NCBI GenBank assembly: GCA_964502005.1
Contig: CAZCUX010000004.1
Location: 186,001-250,000 of the forward strand
From: CAJWOS01 sp964502005
GTDB taxonomy: Bacteria > Myxococcota_A > UBA796 > UBA2385
Direction of reading: 5' to 3'
DNA: 64,000 nucleotides
Shown: positions 7,885 to 17,204 of the stretch, in pieces
Numbering within the stretch: the first letter of the stretch is position 1
Layout of the letters: the number at the start of each line of letters is the position of its first letter
Notes under the pieces: generated by a model
Told to the model about the DNA's origin: nothing
The model's database searches: none
What the model saw: the letters and a program-made list of their open reading frames with translations, nothing else
Program-made: the position numbers and the translations under genes

Positions 7885-8952
7885 TCAAGGTCGAGATACC
7901 CGTTGTCCTTCGGTGCGGATTTGGGCCCACGCATCATCGGGGCATGCACCGTGGGTGAGGAAGCGCGGGGGCCAGCTTCCGGCAACGGGCGTTGTGCAGC
8001 GATGAAGAACCTGCAAAATACTGTCGCCCCAAACGCGGTAGGTGGTCGCGTCGGGGCCATCTACATCAAAGCAATCGGCCGCCGGAAGACTTGTCGTACT
8101 GCGCGGCCAGTGGGCGACACTCACCCAGCCGCCCGCAGCTTGGGGGTCTTGCGCGAGCCGAAGCGGTGAAACCACAACCGCGGGCTGGTGGGCCTGCCAT
8201 GCCTGCAAGGTCCGTTTGTCGTCCAAAACGTCCTGTAGGAGCGAAATCCGGTGGGCCCATCTGCCGAGGGAAGCCGCAGCGCCGGGTCGCCAGGGCGTCC
8301 AGGCAAAAGCGCCCGTCGGAGCGTCGGTTCGTGCATGAAGCTCGACGCACACGACGTCATCGCGGTCGCGGGCACCTTCGGCCAACGCGAGCAAGCAGCG
8401 AATGGCGTCGAGGTCCTGCTCTGCGCAGACCAATAGCTGTGCGGGAGACAAGGGCAGCGCCAGAAGGCCCGTGCCCAGGCCCAACGTGGCCGATGGTACC
8501 AAGAGGGCCGTGAGCTGATTGGTGTCGTGAATATCGATGGCAACGACGCCAGCCATCCCAGGAAACGGGTGCCGATGAACGGTGCCTGGATCTCCGCCGC
8601 TACCGGGTCGCAGCCATCTGCGAGGGTCGCGGAGGGCAACTGCAAAGCCAGCATTGACGGGCATGCCATACGCCCGGACAAGGGGCGCGGCGGCCACCAG
8701 CTCCCCCTCCACAGGCACCACGAGGTCGAGCGCAAGACGGGGGCCCAGCGGCAAGACATCCTGCACACACGCCGCGGGAGAGCGCCCTGCGTGCAAGGCA
8801 TCCGCCACACGCGCCGCTCTGCTTCCCACGCGAACATGAAGTTGGGGTGCAAGGCGAGCCCAATCGGGCGCCTGGGCACGCAGCTGTTCCTGCGCCTCGG
8901 ACCATCGGTTCGGTGCAGCTTGGGAAGCAAGGCGGGGGCCGGTTGGGTGCAT
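7885..8952 (-). CDS. Conserved-looking protein of unknown function
   Basis: 355 residues from the ATG at 8952; the frame is open further upstream, but that part would overlap the divergent asparaginase-like gene. There is no signal peptide and no membrane segment, so it is probably cytoplasmic. The middle (about 95-260) alternates helices and strands with stretches such as VVAIDIHDTNQLTALLVP and LLALPLSPAQLLVCAEQD, which read as a folded alpha/beta domain. The C-terminus (GWVSVAHWPRS... to SRP) is Trp- and Pro-rich. No family or catalytic motif is recognised. It is divergent from the asparaginase-like gene with only 57 bases between starts, so they may share a control region. Confidence 0.65.
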   Translation of the reverse strand: MHPTGPRLASQAAPNRWSEAQEQLRAQAPDWARLAPQLHVRVGSRAARVADALHAGRSPAACVQDVLPLGPRLALDLVVPVEGELVAAAPLVRAYGMPVNAGFAVALRDPRRWLRPGSGGDPGTVHRHPFPGMAGVVAIDIHDTNQLTALLVPSATLGLGTGLLALPLSPAQLLVCAEQDLDAIRCLLALAEGARDRDDVVCVELHARTDAPTGAFAWTPWRPGAAASLGRWAHRISLLQDVLDDKRTLQAWQAHQPAVVVSPLRLAQDPQAAGGWVSVAHWPRSTTSLPAADCFDVDGPDATTYRVWGDSILQVLHRCTTPVAGSWPPRFLTHGACPDDAWAQIRTEGQRVSRP

Positions 8953-9009
8953 GGGGCGGGGTAACCGGTGGCGGGGAGTGTGTAGACTGCCGTTTCGTTG
9001 GAGGACCGA

Positions 9010-11010
9010 ATGTCTGTCTCTCGTGGTGGACATGCTGAAGATGCGCAGGTCGTAGACTGCGTCACCATCGTCAATTGTGGCGGCACCATCAATATGTCCG
9101 GCGCACAGGGGGCCCGCCCAGACGACATGGTGTCGCGCAGTCTCGATGCGGTGACCGCGGCCTTGCCCCGGCGGGTGTCGATTGACCTTGTGTCCCCCTT
9201 CGACCGACCGCCGGACAGCAGCAATATGGGAGCATGGGCGTGGACCCGCATCATTGACACTGTGCGCGCCGAAGTCCTAAAGCGCCACGCTGCGTTGGAC
9301 CGACTGCCCCATCGCGCGCGTGCCGCCGGCATTGTGATTACCCATGGCACCGATACGATGGCAGTTACGAGCTTGCTGCTCGCGCTCGAAATGGCGTCTG
9401 CACGCTTGCGGCTCCCGATTGTTTTTACCGGAGCCCATTCGACGCCGGACCAAGCCGACTCGGACGCGTTTCCCAACTTGGTCCGCGCAATCGCGCTCGC
9501 GGGTCCCGGCGAAGAGCAAGTCCTGCCTCCTGGCGTGTTTGTGGTGATTGGCCAGGACGTACATCTGGCGAGCAGACTGACGAAGGTTGAAACGCGACCC
9601 GACCGTCGTGGCCGCTATTTTCATAGTTTTCCGGCGCCCATTGGGCAAGTGACCGGGAAAGGGGCGACCCTCAAGCTCGACCTCGCGTTCCTTCACCAAC
9701 TCCGCGACTCTGCGTCGCCTATTCATCTCCGGCGTAGCCATTGGCTGGGAGCCGTCGAGCATTTGGTGCTTGACCCGTTCACGCCCGCCGACGTGCTCCT
9801 CGACTTGGAGCAGCGCTTGTGTGCTCCGCTCGACCCCCCACGACGCCGTGGCGTGGTCCTCCAAGGGAACTTTCGCGCTTCCCGGGCATGGCCCGCGCTC
9901 TTGGCTTCGATTGTGCGAATGGCGGAAGCGGACGTGCCCATTGCCATTGGTAGCCGGATGGTGTTTGAGGGTCTCTCCGATGCGGTGGCGGGCCTTCCTG
10001 TTGGCTTGGTCCATCGTAGCCTCTCCCATCCATCGGCGCGTCTCAAGCTTGCGTGGTTGCTGGGCACAGACTTGCCCGCAGCGGCGATTCCTTGGGCATT
10101 GTCCACCAATTTGGTAGGAGAGGTGTTTCATACGCATGGTTTGCCAGACTGGATTGCATATGAGACGTATCCCAACGCAGTGCCGGGCACGGAAGTTGTA
10201 TTGGTTTACCCCGACATTCAACCGGCCGTCATTCAAGACGCATACCGTCGACTGACTGCGACGAAACGACGGCGGAAACTTTTGTATTTGTATGGCTTTG
10301 GGCACGGCCACATTCCGGGGGTGAACATCAGCATCGCAACGCAGGTTGCAAACTGGTTGCATGGGCATCAGTTTGGTATTCCCGAGGATTGGTCCGACGA
10401 TTTGGACCTCTGGAGTGTGTTGGAACGACTGACAATGCACCTCCAACATACAGATGCGATGGCTCTCCGTGACCGCTTGTTGTCCCTTTATGCGTTGCTC
10501 CCTCAGGGATTGCTCAACGCAGTGTGTCGTGCAGAAGCGGTGTCTCACCAAACGGCAACGCGTCGTGTGTTGCGGTCACACTTGCTGGATGCGTTGGGTG
10601 CATTTCAGCAAACCACGGATGCAACCGTAGACGATTTGCCGCAAGCCGTCGATGCGTTGCTGCGCTCTGTTGCGTGGAAGGAAGGGAAAAAGCCGCTGTA
10701 TGAGCGGTTTCGCGCATGCTCCGATTCCGATTTGCTCCTAAAGCTCATTCAAAGTGACCCTGAAGTCATCGCACGTCGACTCATCAAGGACGCTGTGATG
10801 GCTGCAAATCCACTGCATCGAGAGGTTGGACGGGCCACGGACCACGGGGTTGTGGTCATTCCACGCACCCAAGTGAGCTTGGGGGTGCCTGACCCCACGC
10901 GCTATGAAGCGGGAACCTTATTGGTCGCCGTAGGGGCTGGTGGCGACGGGCCTTTGGCCTTGCCTTGGCAGCACCGGGTCATGGTTCCGCGAAGGGACGG
11001 CGACGCGTAG
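9010..11010 (+). CDS. Asparaginase/glutaminase-family protein with long C-terminal extension
   Basis: 666 residues. ATG 9010 is preceded by GGAGG at the right distance. Residues 17-440 match the L-asparaginase/glutaminase fold: the first catalytic Thr in IVNCGGTINM (Thr26), the second triad loop ITHGTDTM near residue 112, VFTGAHSTPDQ near 145 and the C-terminal-domain strand LYLYGFGHGHIPG near 425. The family hydrolyses Asn or Gln to the acid and ammonia and also includes the GatD subunit of tRNA-dependent amidotransferase. Ordinary asparaginases end at about 330-350 residues. Here there are insertions plus about 220 residues that are mainly helical and match nothing I know. With no export signal it is cytoplasmic. 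Substrate and the function of the extension are open. Confidence 0.8.
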   Translation: MSVSRGGHAEDAQVVDCVTIVNCGGTINMSGAQGARPDDMVSRSLDAVTAALPRRVSIDLVSPFDRPPDSSNMGAWAWTRIIDTVRAEVLKRHAALDRLPHRARAAGIVITHGTDTMAVTSLLLALEMASARLRLPIVFTGAHSTPDQADSDAFPNLVRAIALAGPGEEQVLPPGVFVVIGQDVHLASRLTKVETRPDRRGRYFHSFPAPIGQVTGKGATLKLDLAFLHQLRDSASPIHLRRSHWLGAVEHLVLDPFTPADVLLDLEQRLCAPLDPPRRRGVVLQGNFRASRAWPALLASIVRMAEADVPIAIGSRMVFEGLSDAVAGLPVGLVHRSLSHPSARLKLAWLLGTDLPAAAIPWALSTNLVGEVFHTHGLPDWIAYETYPNAVPGTEVVLVYPDIQPAVIQDAYRRLTATKRRRKLLYLYGFGHGHIPGVNISIATQVANWLHGHQFGIPEDWSDDLDLWSVLERLTMHLQHTDAMALRDRLLSLYALLPQGLLNAVCRAEAVSHQTATRRVLRSHLLDALGAFQQTTDATVDDLPQAVDALLRSVAWKEGKKPLYERFRACSDSDLLLKLIQSDPEVIARRLIKDAVMAANPLHREVGRATDHGVVVIPRTQVSLGVPDPTRYEAGTLLVAVGAGGDGPLALPWQHRVMVPRRDGDA

Positions 11011-11148
11011 AGACGAGAGCGAAGGACGTGGGTTTCGGATATTCGACTGGTGACCCTCGACAAACGCGTTGGTTTGAAGGGTTCTTGCGGAACGATGTTT
11101 CCTACCACCGCAAGGCCGTTAGACCGGCGGCATGGTTGAGGTGCATCT

Positions 11149-12393
11149 ATGAAAGTCATTTTGTTGGCCCAAGGCAATGAGCTCACAACGGGGCAAACCG
11201 TCGATACAAACAGCAATTGGCTGGCGGAGCGCCTCTTCCCGCTCGGGCTAGAAGTTCACCGTGTGGTGACGGTGCCTGACGAGCTCGACCAGCTCATCGA
11301 GGTGCTTTTGGATGCTTCCGGGCGCGTTCCGCTGGTGTTGAGCACCGGCGGTCTTGGACCCACGCGGGACGACTTGACCGCCGAGGCTGTGTCTCGCGCC
11401 TTTTCGATGCCCCTCGCGTTGAACGAGGAGGCGATGGCGCAGGTTGAAGCGCGCTACCGTGCGTTCAATCGGGTCATGCCGGAGGTCAACCGCAAGCAGG
11501 CGGTTTTGCCCGTTGGCGCAGAGGTTGTGGAGAATCGTTGGGGCACGGCGCCCGCCTTTTCGGTCAAGGTCCATGGTTGCCGGATGTATTTCATGCCGGG
11601 CGTGCCGCGTGAGATGAAGGCGCTGATGGACAACACCATTCTTCCCGCGATTTTGTGCGAATTTTCGCTGGTGGCACCGATTCAGAAGATTGTGCGGGTG
11701 GTCGGTGTCGGGGAGAGTGACCTCGAAATGTGCTTGGCCGACCTTGAGGTGCCGGGAATGCAAATCGGGTTTCGCACGCGAATGCCCGAAAACCAAATCA
11801 AGTTGCGATTCCATCCTGCTACACCCGCGCAGACGGTGGACGACGCGGTCGCCGAGGTGCGGCGGCGGGTTGGTTGGCGCGCGTTTGGCGTGGATTCGGG
11901 AGACCTCGCCGAGGTGGTGGGGAATATGCTTGCCGAGCGGGGGCACACCGTCGCTTTGGCGGAGAGCTGCACAGCGGGGCGCACCGCAGCTTGGCTTGGT
12001 GAGATTGCAGGAGCCAGCCGGTATCTCATCGAAGGTGCGGTGGTGTATTCCAACGCAGCAAAGGTGCGCTGTTGTGGTGTCTCCGAGGCGACTCTTGCCG
12101 AATACGGTGCGGTTTCCGAGCCCGTCGCGCGGCAGCTCGCCGAGGGCATTCGGGAACGCGCCGGAACTACGTGGGGAATCGGCGTTACGGGAATCGCTGG
12201 ACCCGGCGGCGGTTCTGCGGAGAAGCCCGTCGGGACAGTGCATTTCGCTGTTTCAGGACCGGATGGCACCGAGCACCTGCAAGTGCGCTTGCCAGGCGAC
12301 CGCAACCGAATCCAAATCTTCGCCGCTGCTACAGCTTTGTTGGCCTTGTACCGGCGTTTGTTGGCGGACGTGGACCCGGCGAACGTGGGCTGA
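11149..12393 (+). CDS. cinA: CinA family protein (nicotinamide-nucleotide amidohydrolase)
   Basis: 414 residues, the usual CinA length. The N-terminal half is the COG1058/MoCF domain (LAQGNELTTGQTVDTNSNW, STGGLGPTRDDLT, FMPGVPREM), associated with ADP-ribose pyrophosphatase activity. Residues about 250-410 are the PncC amidohydrolase domain (ALAESCTAGRTAAWL, GAVVYSNAAK, GIAGPGGGSAEKPVGTV) that converts nicotinamide mononucleotide to nicotinate mononucleotide and ammonia in pyridine nucleotide salvage. It is cytoplasmic. The ATG at 11149 follows TTGAGG. It lies 138 bases downstream of the asparaginase-like gene on the same strand, a thematic link (ammonia-releasing amidohydrolases) that may be coincidental. 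Confidence 0.93.
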   Translation: MKVILLAQGNELTTGQTVDTNSNWLAERLFPLGLEVHRVVTVPDELDQLIEVLLDASGRVPLVLSTGGLGPTRDDLTAEAVSRAFSMPLALNEEAMAQVEARYRAFNRVMPEVNRKQAVLPVGAEVVENRWGTAPAFSVKVHGCRMYFMPGVPREMKALMDNTILPAILCEFSLVAPIQKIVRVVGVGESDLEMCLADLEVPGMQIGFRTRMPENQIKLRFHPATPAQTVDDAVAEVRRRVGWRAFGVDSGDLAEVVGNMLAERGHTVALAESCTAGRTAAWLGEIAGASRYLIEGAVVYSNAAKVRCCGVSEATLAEYGAVSEPVARQLAEGIRERAGTTWGIGVTGIAGPGGGSAEKPVGTVHFAVSGPDGTEHLQVRLPGDRNRIQIFAAATALLALYRRLLADVDPANVG

Positions 12394-12472
12394 GCCTTGC
12401 CGCACTTGTTGATTTTTCAAGTTGTAGTATATTACAGTTTGGCGGGCGATATTGGGGGGGACCGTCGCCTGC

Positions 12473-13441
12473 TTAGGGCATTGCCATAATGCGCTTTACC
12501 TCGGCCTCGGCATCGCGGAAGCTCGTGCCTGTTGCTTCGCGATAGGCCTTGTTTGCGAGAATCACGCGGCCGTTTGCGACCAACTCTTTGATGTTTGCGA
12601 TGAGTTCGGGCGGAAGGGTGCGTGGGTCGGGGGGCTTGCTGTACGACGCTGGCTTTTTGGGCGGCGGCTGTGGCGCAGGAGGCGACGAGGGCACGGTCGC
12701 GGGGCCGTCCACTTCGGGCTTGGGCGGCGGCGCCGGGCGTGGCGCAATCCCGGCATTGGGGGACGTTTGGGTTGGCGCCGCGGCCGGGGGGGCGGGCGCA
12801 GGACGTGGCGGCTCGGGCCGAATGGCGGCCTCTACGTCCTCGGGAGGCGGCGGCGCATCGCCTGCCAAGCCAATGCCACGGGGCGTCTCGGGGGCCGCTG
12901 GTGTGGCCGGTGCGGCTCCCCACGCCGCCATTCCGCGGGCGCGACCCATGGGCATGCTGGGCGCGGGTGGCGCGGCGGCGTTGTCGATGGCGGCGGGCCG
13001 ACCGCCGTAGGTTGCGGGCGCTTCGCTGGGGCCATCGCCGAGCAGCCGCTCGCCAATTCGACGTTGGCGGATGCGGTCGCGGATACGCGCTGCACGCTCT
13101 TGGCGCTCCCGCTTGCGACGGTCGGAGGGGTCTTCGTCGGGCGGTCCTTCGGAAACAGGCTCAGACAGCAAGTTTTCGATGGGCGACGCTTCGGCTTCTG
13201 CCTTTTCGTCTTCCGCGACAACCTCAGCGGCCACCTGCTCTACTTCGAGAATCTCCCGTGCATGGGATTCCCAGTGGTCGCGTGCCCAACGTTCGGTGGC
13301 CCGACTCACCACTACCCGCAAGACCACGAGCACCCCCACAAGGACCGCAAGCGCGGCCCCCATGAGGGTGACGAGGGTACTCAATGGCTGGTCGCCCAAA
13401 CTGACCTCTGGGGGCTCTCGGACATCCCTTTGCGGCACCAA
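12473..13441 (-). CDS. Membrane-anchored Pro/Ala-rich protein with L7/L12-like C-terminal motif
   Basis: 322 residues. The start is uncertain: the frame opens with TTG at 13441 and no clear ribosome site; an internal ATG (residue 27) would cut into the membrane segment. One membrane helix covers about 20-46. It is followed by an acidic/basic charged region (60-125), a long Pro/Ala/Gly-rich linker (135-275) and a C-terminal helix pair ELIANIKELVANGRVILANK-AYREATGTS. That end strongly resembles the ribosomal protein L7/L12 C-terminal-domain motif also found in small proteins and at the ends of membrane proteins. The arrangement suggests a long flexible tether that displays a small binding domain inside the cell. 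The partner is unknown. Confidence 0.75.
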   Translation of the reverse strand: MVPQRDVREPPEVSLGDQPLSTLVTLMGAALAVLVGVLVVLRVVVSRATERWARDHWESHAREILEVEQVAAEVVAEDEKAEAEASPIENLLSEPVSEGPPDEDPSDRRKRERQERAARIRDRIRQRRIGERLLGDGPSEAPATYGGRPAAIDNAAAPPAPSMPMGRARGMAAWGAAPATPAAPETPRGIGLAGDAPPPPEDVEAAIRPEPPRPAPAPPAAAPTQTSPNAGIAPRPAPPPKPEVDGPATVPSSPPAPQPPPKKPASYSKPPDPRTLPPELIANIKELVANGRVILANKAYREATGTSFRDAEAEVKRIMAMP

Positions 13442-13534
13442 CCGTGGGTGGGTGGTCGAAACAGGTGTGCCGATTCCGGTAGGATGGAGGAACGGATTGC
13501 TCTAATCCAACCGGCAGCCATCGAACGGCGCAAC

Positions 13535-14338
13535 CTATTTGATTTGGAAGGTATACGCCTTGCGGAGTTCTTCCGGTGTCTTGTCCAACGCGTCTACGTC
13601 GCGGCTGGTCAACAAGCCTTCGGTGTGGAAGGCGTAGTAGCCGGGATCGAGCTTGTTGCGGGTCACGATGAGGTAGCAGTCGTCGCTGGCAAGCTGCTTG
13701 AGGTCGAACTCAACCGGCTCCTTGGCGATGAAGCGGTTCACCTTGACGTTGGCCTCACCCATTGCGCCCGCCACCGTGGTGTCCTGCACGAATTCGAGGC
13801 GGTGGAGTTCAAGACCCATTCGCGCGATTTCGTTGGGCTCGAGCGCAACGCGGTAGACCAAGCGCTGCTTTCCAGCGACGGTCGACTTGACCTTGCCGGG
13901 GTCTTCAATGCCGGTGTAGGCGTGAAGCTCGGTGCCGATGGTGTCGATGGTTTGGCCTTCCAGCTCGGCGTATTTGTTCTGGTTGACCAGGAACAGACCG
14001 GCGTTCGGAGGCGTGGGGTACAAGGTCAGGGCGACGTTGGGCATCGCGACGTTGGAGCCTTCGCCTTCGGGAAACACGAATGTTTCCTGAACGTGGACGA
14101 AGCCATCGGCACCCGCCTTGATGCGGGTCTTGCCTTTGAGCATGGGCATCTCGAAGACGCCGGTCTCATTGGTGTGGGGCTGGTCGGCAACACCTTCGAT
14201 GGTGATGGTGGCGTTGGGGATGGGGTTGTCCCAAACGTCGGTGACCTTTCCGTTGAGGGTTGGCTCGGAGCCGCAGCCGGACACACCCAGGGCGGCGGCA
14301 GCGGCGAACAGGAGGATGCGAGGAGAGAAGCGGCTCAT
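13535..14338 (-). CDS. Lipoprotein with carboxypeptidase-regulatory-like (Ig-like) domain
   Basis: 267 residues from ATG 14338. The signal peptide ends in lipobox GVSGC with the lipidated Cys near residue 22. Residues 27-110 are a CarboxypepD_reg-like beta sandwich (LNGKVTDVWDNPIPNATITI ... TNETGVFEMP), common in secreted myxobacterial proteins. The remaining 150 residues are an unrecognised beta-rich domain with one Cys (SDDCYL). An envelope location is clear; the ligand is unknown. It lies on the same strand as the membrane protein downstream (12473-13441), about 90 bases away, so they may be co-transcribed. Confidence 0.8.
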   Translation of the reverse strand: MSRFSPRILLFAAAAALGVSGCGSEPTLNGKVTDVWDNPIPNATITIEGVADQPHTNETGVFEMPMLKGKTRIKAGADGFVHVQETFVFPEGEGSNVAMPNVALTLYPTPPNAGLFLVNQNKYAELEGQTIDTIGTELHAYTGIEDPGKVKSTVAGKQRLVYRVALEPNEIARMGLELHRLEFVQDTTVAGAMGEANVKVNRFIAKEPVEFDLKQLASDDCYLIVTRNKLDPGYYAFHTEGLLTSRDVDALDKTPEELRKAYTFQIK

Positions 14339-14738
14339 GAGACTCTCGGCAGTGCTGAATGGGGACGGGAGGGCGAGCTTTGCACCACACGCGCGACGGG
14401 GCGGGAGTTCCGAACTGGGGCGCGAGGGTGAAAAACACAAAACGGATTTGGAGGACCCGGCGCCCGTCGGTGCTGGCGGAGCCTGGGATCGGGAACAAAC
14501 TCCCGGGAGGGGTCTGTATCACGATGGGGCACCAGCCGACACCTCCGACCGCTCGATCTTGTCAGTGGAAGCGCGGGAGAGTCACACGGGTGTTTCGTCG
14601 CGTCAAACAATCGTGACAAGTCCTGCCAAGCCGGTGCTTTGCGCGGCAACGCGGGCCCGGCCATGGGCTGTGTCGGTCGCGGCCCGTTCCGGCGTGGAAG
14701 ACCCATCGCGCGCACGCGGGGGATGGCCCAAGATAAAG
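14339..14738. other. Intergenic region without recognised gene
   Basis: 400 bases between the regulator gene (ending 14739, minus strand) and the start of the lipoprotein gene (14338, minus strand). It must contain the lipoprotein's leader and probably its promoter. I see no conserved protein frame and no complete RNA fold. A tRNA-like 3' end on the minus strand near 14470-14500 lacks the rest of a tRNA. Confidence 0.5.
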
Positions 14739-15308
14739 TCATTGTGCGCGTTGTAGCGCGCCCCGAAGGGTCTGGAGGTCGAGCAGTCCACCGCCCGCAA
14801 AGCGGTCGACGACCATGTGACCTGCACGGGCCAAGCGCAAGAGGTTGTCGACTCGTCGCAACAAAAATTCATTTTCTTGGGACGATGCTGTTCGTTGCAA
14901 GAGGGACGACGCGCGTTCGAGGCGTTTGACAGCGTCTTCGATCAGGCGAAGCTCGCGTTCGCGAAACACGCGGGTCACCAAAGAGACAATGTCTGTCTCT
15001 GCTTCGTAGAGACGACGGCGATTTCCTGCACGCCATGCTTTGCGTACGACGCCCCATTGGAGAAGCTCTTGGAGGGTCATGGAGACGCTTCCAGCGGAAA
15101 GCTCGGCATGCTCGACGATTTCGTCGGCCGCCAGGGGCTCCGGCGACAGGTACAAGATGGTCCACACCCGTCCCATCGACGGCTTGAAGTTCCAAAAACC
15201 CATGATTTCGCCGATGGTGTCCGCGACAAGGAGGACTGCTTCCCGCGTATGGGGATCGGCTGCGGGGGGCACTGGCACGGTGTCCATGTGCTTTTCGTCG
15301 ATTTGCAT
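14739..15308 (-). CDS. GbsR/MarR-type winged-helix transcriptional regulator
   Basis: 189 residues. The ATG at 15308 has GGAGG five bases upstream. Residues 25-100 are the MarR-like winged helix: GFWNFKPSMGRVWTILYLS, then PLAADEIVEHAELSAGSVSM as the recognition helices and LLQWGVVRKAW as the wing. This wording is characteristic of the GbsR group, which controls osmoprotectant (choline/betaine) or membrane-related genes in other bacteria. The C-terminal 80 residues are helical and probably dimerise. It is divergent from the menaquinone operon with 148 bases between starts, so it may regulate itself or that operon. No target site is recognised. Confidence 0.85.
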   Translation of the reverse strand: MQIDEKHMDTVPVPPAADPHTREAVLLVADTIGEIMGFWNFKPSMGRVWTILYLSPEPLAADEIVEHAELSAGSVSMTLQELLQWGVVRKAWRAGNRRRLYEAETDIVSLVTRVFRERELRLIEDAVKRLERASSLLQRTASSQENEFLLRRVDNLLRLARAGHMVVDRFAGGGLLDLQTLRGALQRAQ

Positions 15309-15456
15309 GCCGCCTCCAAGGGGTCGGTGTAGAAATTCGCCTTGGCCCAGATGTCCTCCTGTCGTTATGCCGTTTGCTCAACGATTTCAATGTGCATTGA
15401 AGCTGTCGAAGTCAGGTGGGGTTCCGGCCCACACCCCGACTTCCGCGAGGCCAGCG

Positions 15457-16479
15457 ATGGAAGTGTGGGTCCCACGCCAACGCCCAGCCGGTCTACATGC
15501 CCAGCGCAGCCCAGCGCCGGTGTCCCCGTTGGTTCGTGCGGTCGCATTGATGACCGACGACCTCCGGCATTCGGAAGCGCACCTGCGGGCATGTTTGGGT
15601 TCGAGTGTTCCCGCGGTGGCGGAAATTGGTCGGTATCTCGCCGAGTCCGGCGGCAAGCGCCTGCGGCCGCTGCTTACGGGCTTGGGTGCGCGCGCCGTTG
15701 GCACAACGGGCGATGTGTCGCGGTTGATGTGTGCAGGAGAGCTGCTGCATTTGGGCTCGCTGCTCCACGACGACGTGGTGGACTGCGCAGATGAGCGGCG
15801 TGGTCGGCCATCTGCCCATATTCTTCACGGAAATGCCGGGGTAATTCTCACAGGCGATGTTTGCTTGGCGCGCTCGGTGCAGGTCGCGGCGGAAGAAGGG
15901 GGCGCCGCCGCGGTCTTGGAGTTGTCACGCGTGGTTGCCGAGATGAGCGAGGGGGAAGTGCTCCAACTTCTCCACAAGCAGGACCTCAACCTTCCCTTGC
16001 CAATCTATTTTGACATTATTGAGCGAAAATCAGCCGCGCTCATCGCGTGGTGTGTGTCGGCGGGTGCGTTGGCGGCCGGCCAGACGGCGGCCATTCCGGG
16101 GCTCGTGGCCTTCGGTCGTGCGGTTGGCATCGCGTTTCAGATTACCGACGACGTGCTCGATTATGTGGGAGATGCCGCGGTTACCGGCAAGCTTCCGGGG
16201 CGCGACCTTGTGGAGCGCAAGTGCACCTTGCCGCTCTTGTTCGCGATGGAGCGCGACCCCAGTCTTGCCGACGACATCAGCTATTTGGATGAAACCGAAG
16301 AAAATGTCGCGGCATTGGTGCAACGGGTGGTCGCAACGGGGGCGCCGGCGCGCGCCCTCGCGGTCGCCCATGCGCGGGTCGATGAGGGGATTCGTGCCTT
16401 GCGCGACGCTGTTGTCGCGTCGACGTACCGGGATGCCCTCGAAGGTCTGGCGCATCATCTTGTCGAACGAGTACGCTGA
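15457..16479 (+). CDS. Polyprenyl diphosphate synthase (menaquinone side chain)
   Basis: 340 residues from ATG 15457, which has GCGAGG upstream; a later ATG at 15550 would still keep the full domain. It is a trans-prenyltransferase with the first Asp-rich motif LLHDDVVDCADERR and the second QITDDVLDYVG, and GGKRLRPLL for the homoallylic diphosphate. It condenses isopentenyl diphosphate onto an allylic primer. As the first gene of a coupled menaquinone operon it most likely makes the hepta- or octaprenyl side chain used by MqnP downstream. Its stop overlaps the next ATG (TGATG). Chain length cannot be read reliably from the sequence. Confidence 0.9.
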   Translation: MEVWVPRQRPAGLHAQRSPAPVSPLVRAVALMTDDLRHSEAHLRACLGSSVPAVAEIGRYLAESGGKRLRPLLTGLGARAVGTTGDVSRLMCAGELLHLGSLLHDDVVDCADERRGRPSAHILHGNAGVILTGDVCLARSVQVAAEEGGAAAVLELSRVVAEMSEGEVLQLLHKQDLNLPLPIYFDIIERKSAALIAWCVSAGALAAGQTAAIPGLVAFGRAVGIAFQITDDVLDYVGDAAVTGKLPGRDLVERKCTLPLLFAMERDPSLADDISYLDETEENVAALVQRVVATGAPARALAVAHARVDEGIRALRDAVVASTYRDALEGLAHHLVERVR

Positions 16480-17204
16480 TGTCTGAACGAATGGCACCCA
16501 TCGCGGGGGATTTGGACCGTGCACCCCAGGTGCGCGAGATGTTCGATACGCTCGCGCCCACCTACGACCGCGCCAATCGCATCATCAGCATGGGCCTCGA
16601 CCAAGGCTGGCGGCGCAAGGCCATCGCGCGGCTCAACCATGGCGCGAAGGGGCAAGTGCTCGACCTCTGCGCGGGAACCCTCGATTTGACGGTGATGTTG
16701 CTACAAGCCGGCGCATCGGAAGTACAAGCGCTCGACTTTGCGGCGCAAATGTTGGCAGCGGGTGCCCCCAAGCTGCCGCCCAATGCGCCCGTGCACCTCA
16801 TCACCGCAGATGCGCGAGCGATGCCGCTTCCCGATGCGTCGGTGGATGGCATCATCGCGGGCTTTGGGTTGCGTAATGTTCCAGAAGTGGAGCGTGCAAT
16901 CGACGAATGTGCGCGGGTGCTTCGACCCGGCGGCCGGATGGTGGTTTTGGAGTTCTTCAAGCCTACATCGTGGTCCAGTCGGCTTTTGCAAGGCAGCTAC
17001 AATCGCTTCGTCATGCCGGTCCTGGGGGGCTGGGTCAGCGGTTTTGGTGATGCTTACGCGTATCTCGCGGGTTCCATCGATGCCTTTCAAACGCGAGAGG
17101 CCTTTGCGGATGCAATGGTCGCGCGCGGATTCGAAGATGTTCGCTGCGAGGGCATGTTTCCTCCGGTTGCGGATATCGTAAGTGGCACACGGAGCGCGCG
17201 ATGA
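16479..17204 (+). CDS. menG: Demethylmenaquinone methyltransferase (UbiE/MenG family)
   Basis: 241 residues. SAM-dependent class I methyltransferase of the UbiE/COQ5 group: MFDTLAPTYDRANRIISMGL near residue 20, SAM-binding LDLCAGTLDLT near 60, FGLRNVPEVERAI and VLRPGGRMVVLEF. It adds the C-methyl group to demethylmenaquinone in the last step of menaquinone synthesis. The family's usual GTGT loop is CAGT here, a conservative change. It starts on the TGA of the prenyl synthase gene and ends with ATGA shared with the next gene, so all three are translationally coupled. Confidence 0.92.
   Translation: MSERMAPIAGDLDRAPQVREMFDTLAPTYDRANRIISMGLDQGWRRKAIARLNHGAKGQVLDLCAGTLDLTVMLLQAGASEVQALDFAAQMLAAGAPKLPPNAPVHLITADARAMPLPDASVDGIIAGFGLRNVPEVERAIDECARVLRPGGRMVVLEFFKPTSWSSRLLQGSYNRFVMPVLGGWVSGFGDAYAYLAGSIDAFQTREAFADAMVARGFEDVRCEGMFPPVADIVSGTRSAR

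Noticed and set aside
14468..14500. tRNA-like 3' end on the minus strand (GTTCCCGATCCCAGG then CTCCGCCA)
   Set aside because: No matching 5' acceptor strand, anticodon arm or D-arm can be placed at tRNA distances upstream.
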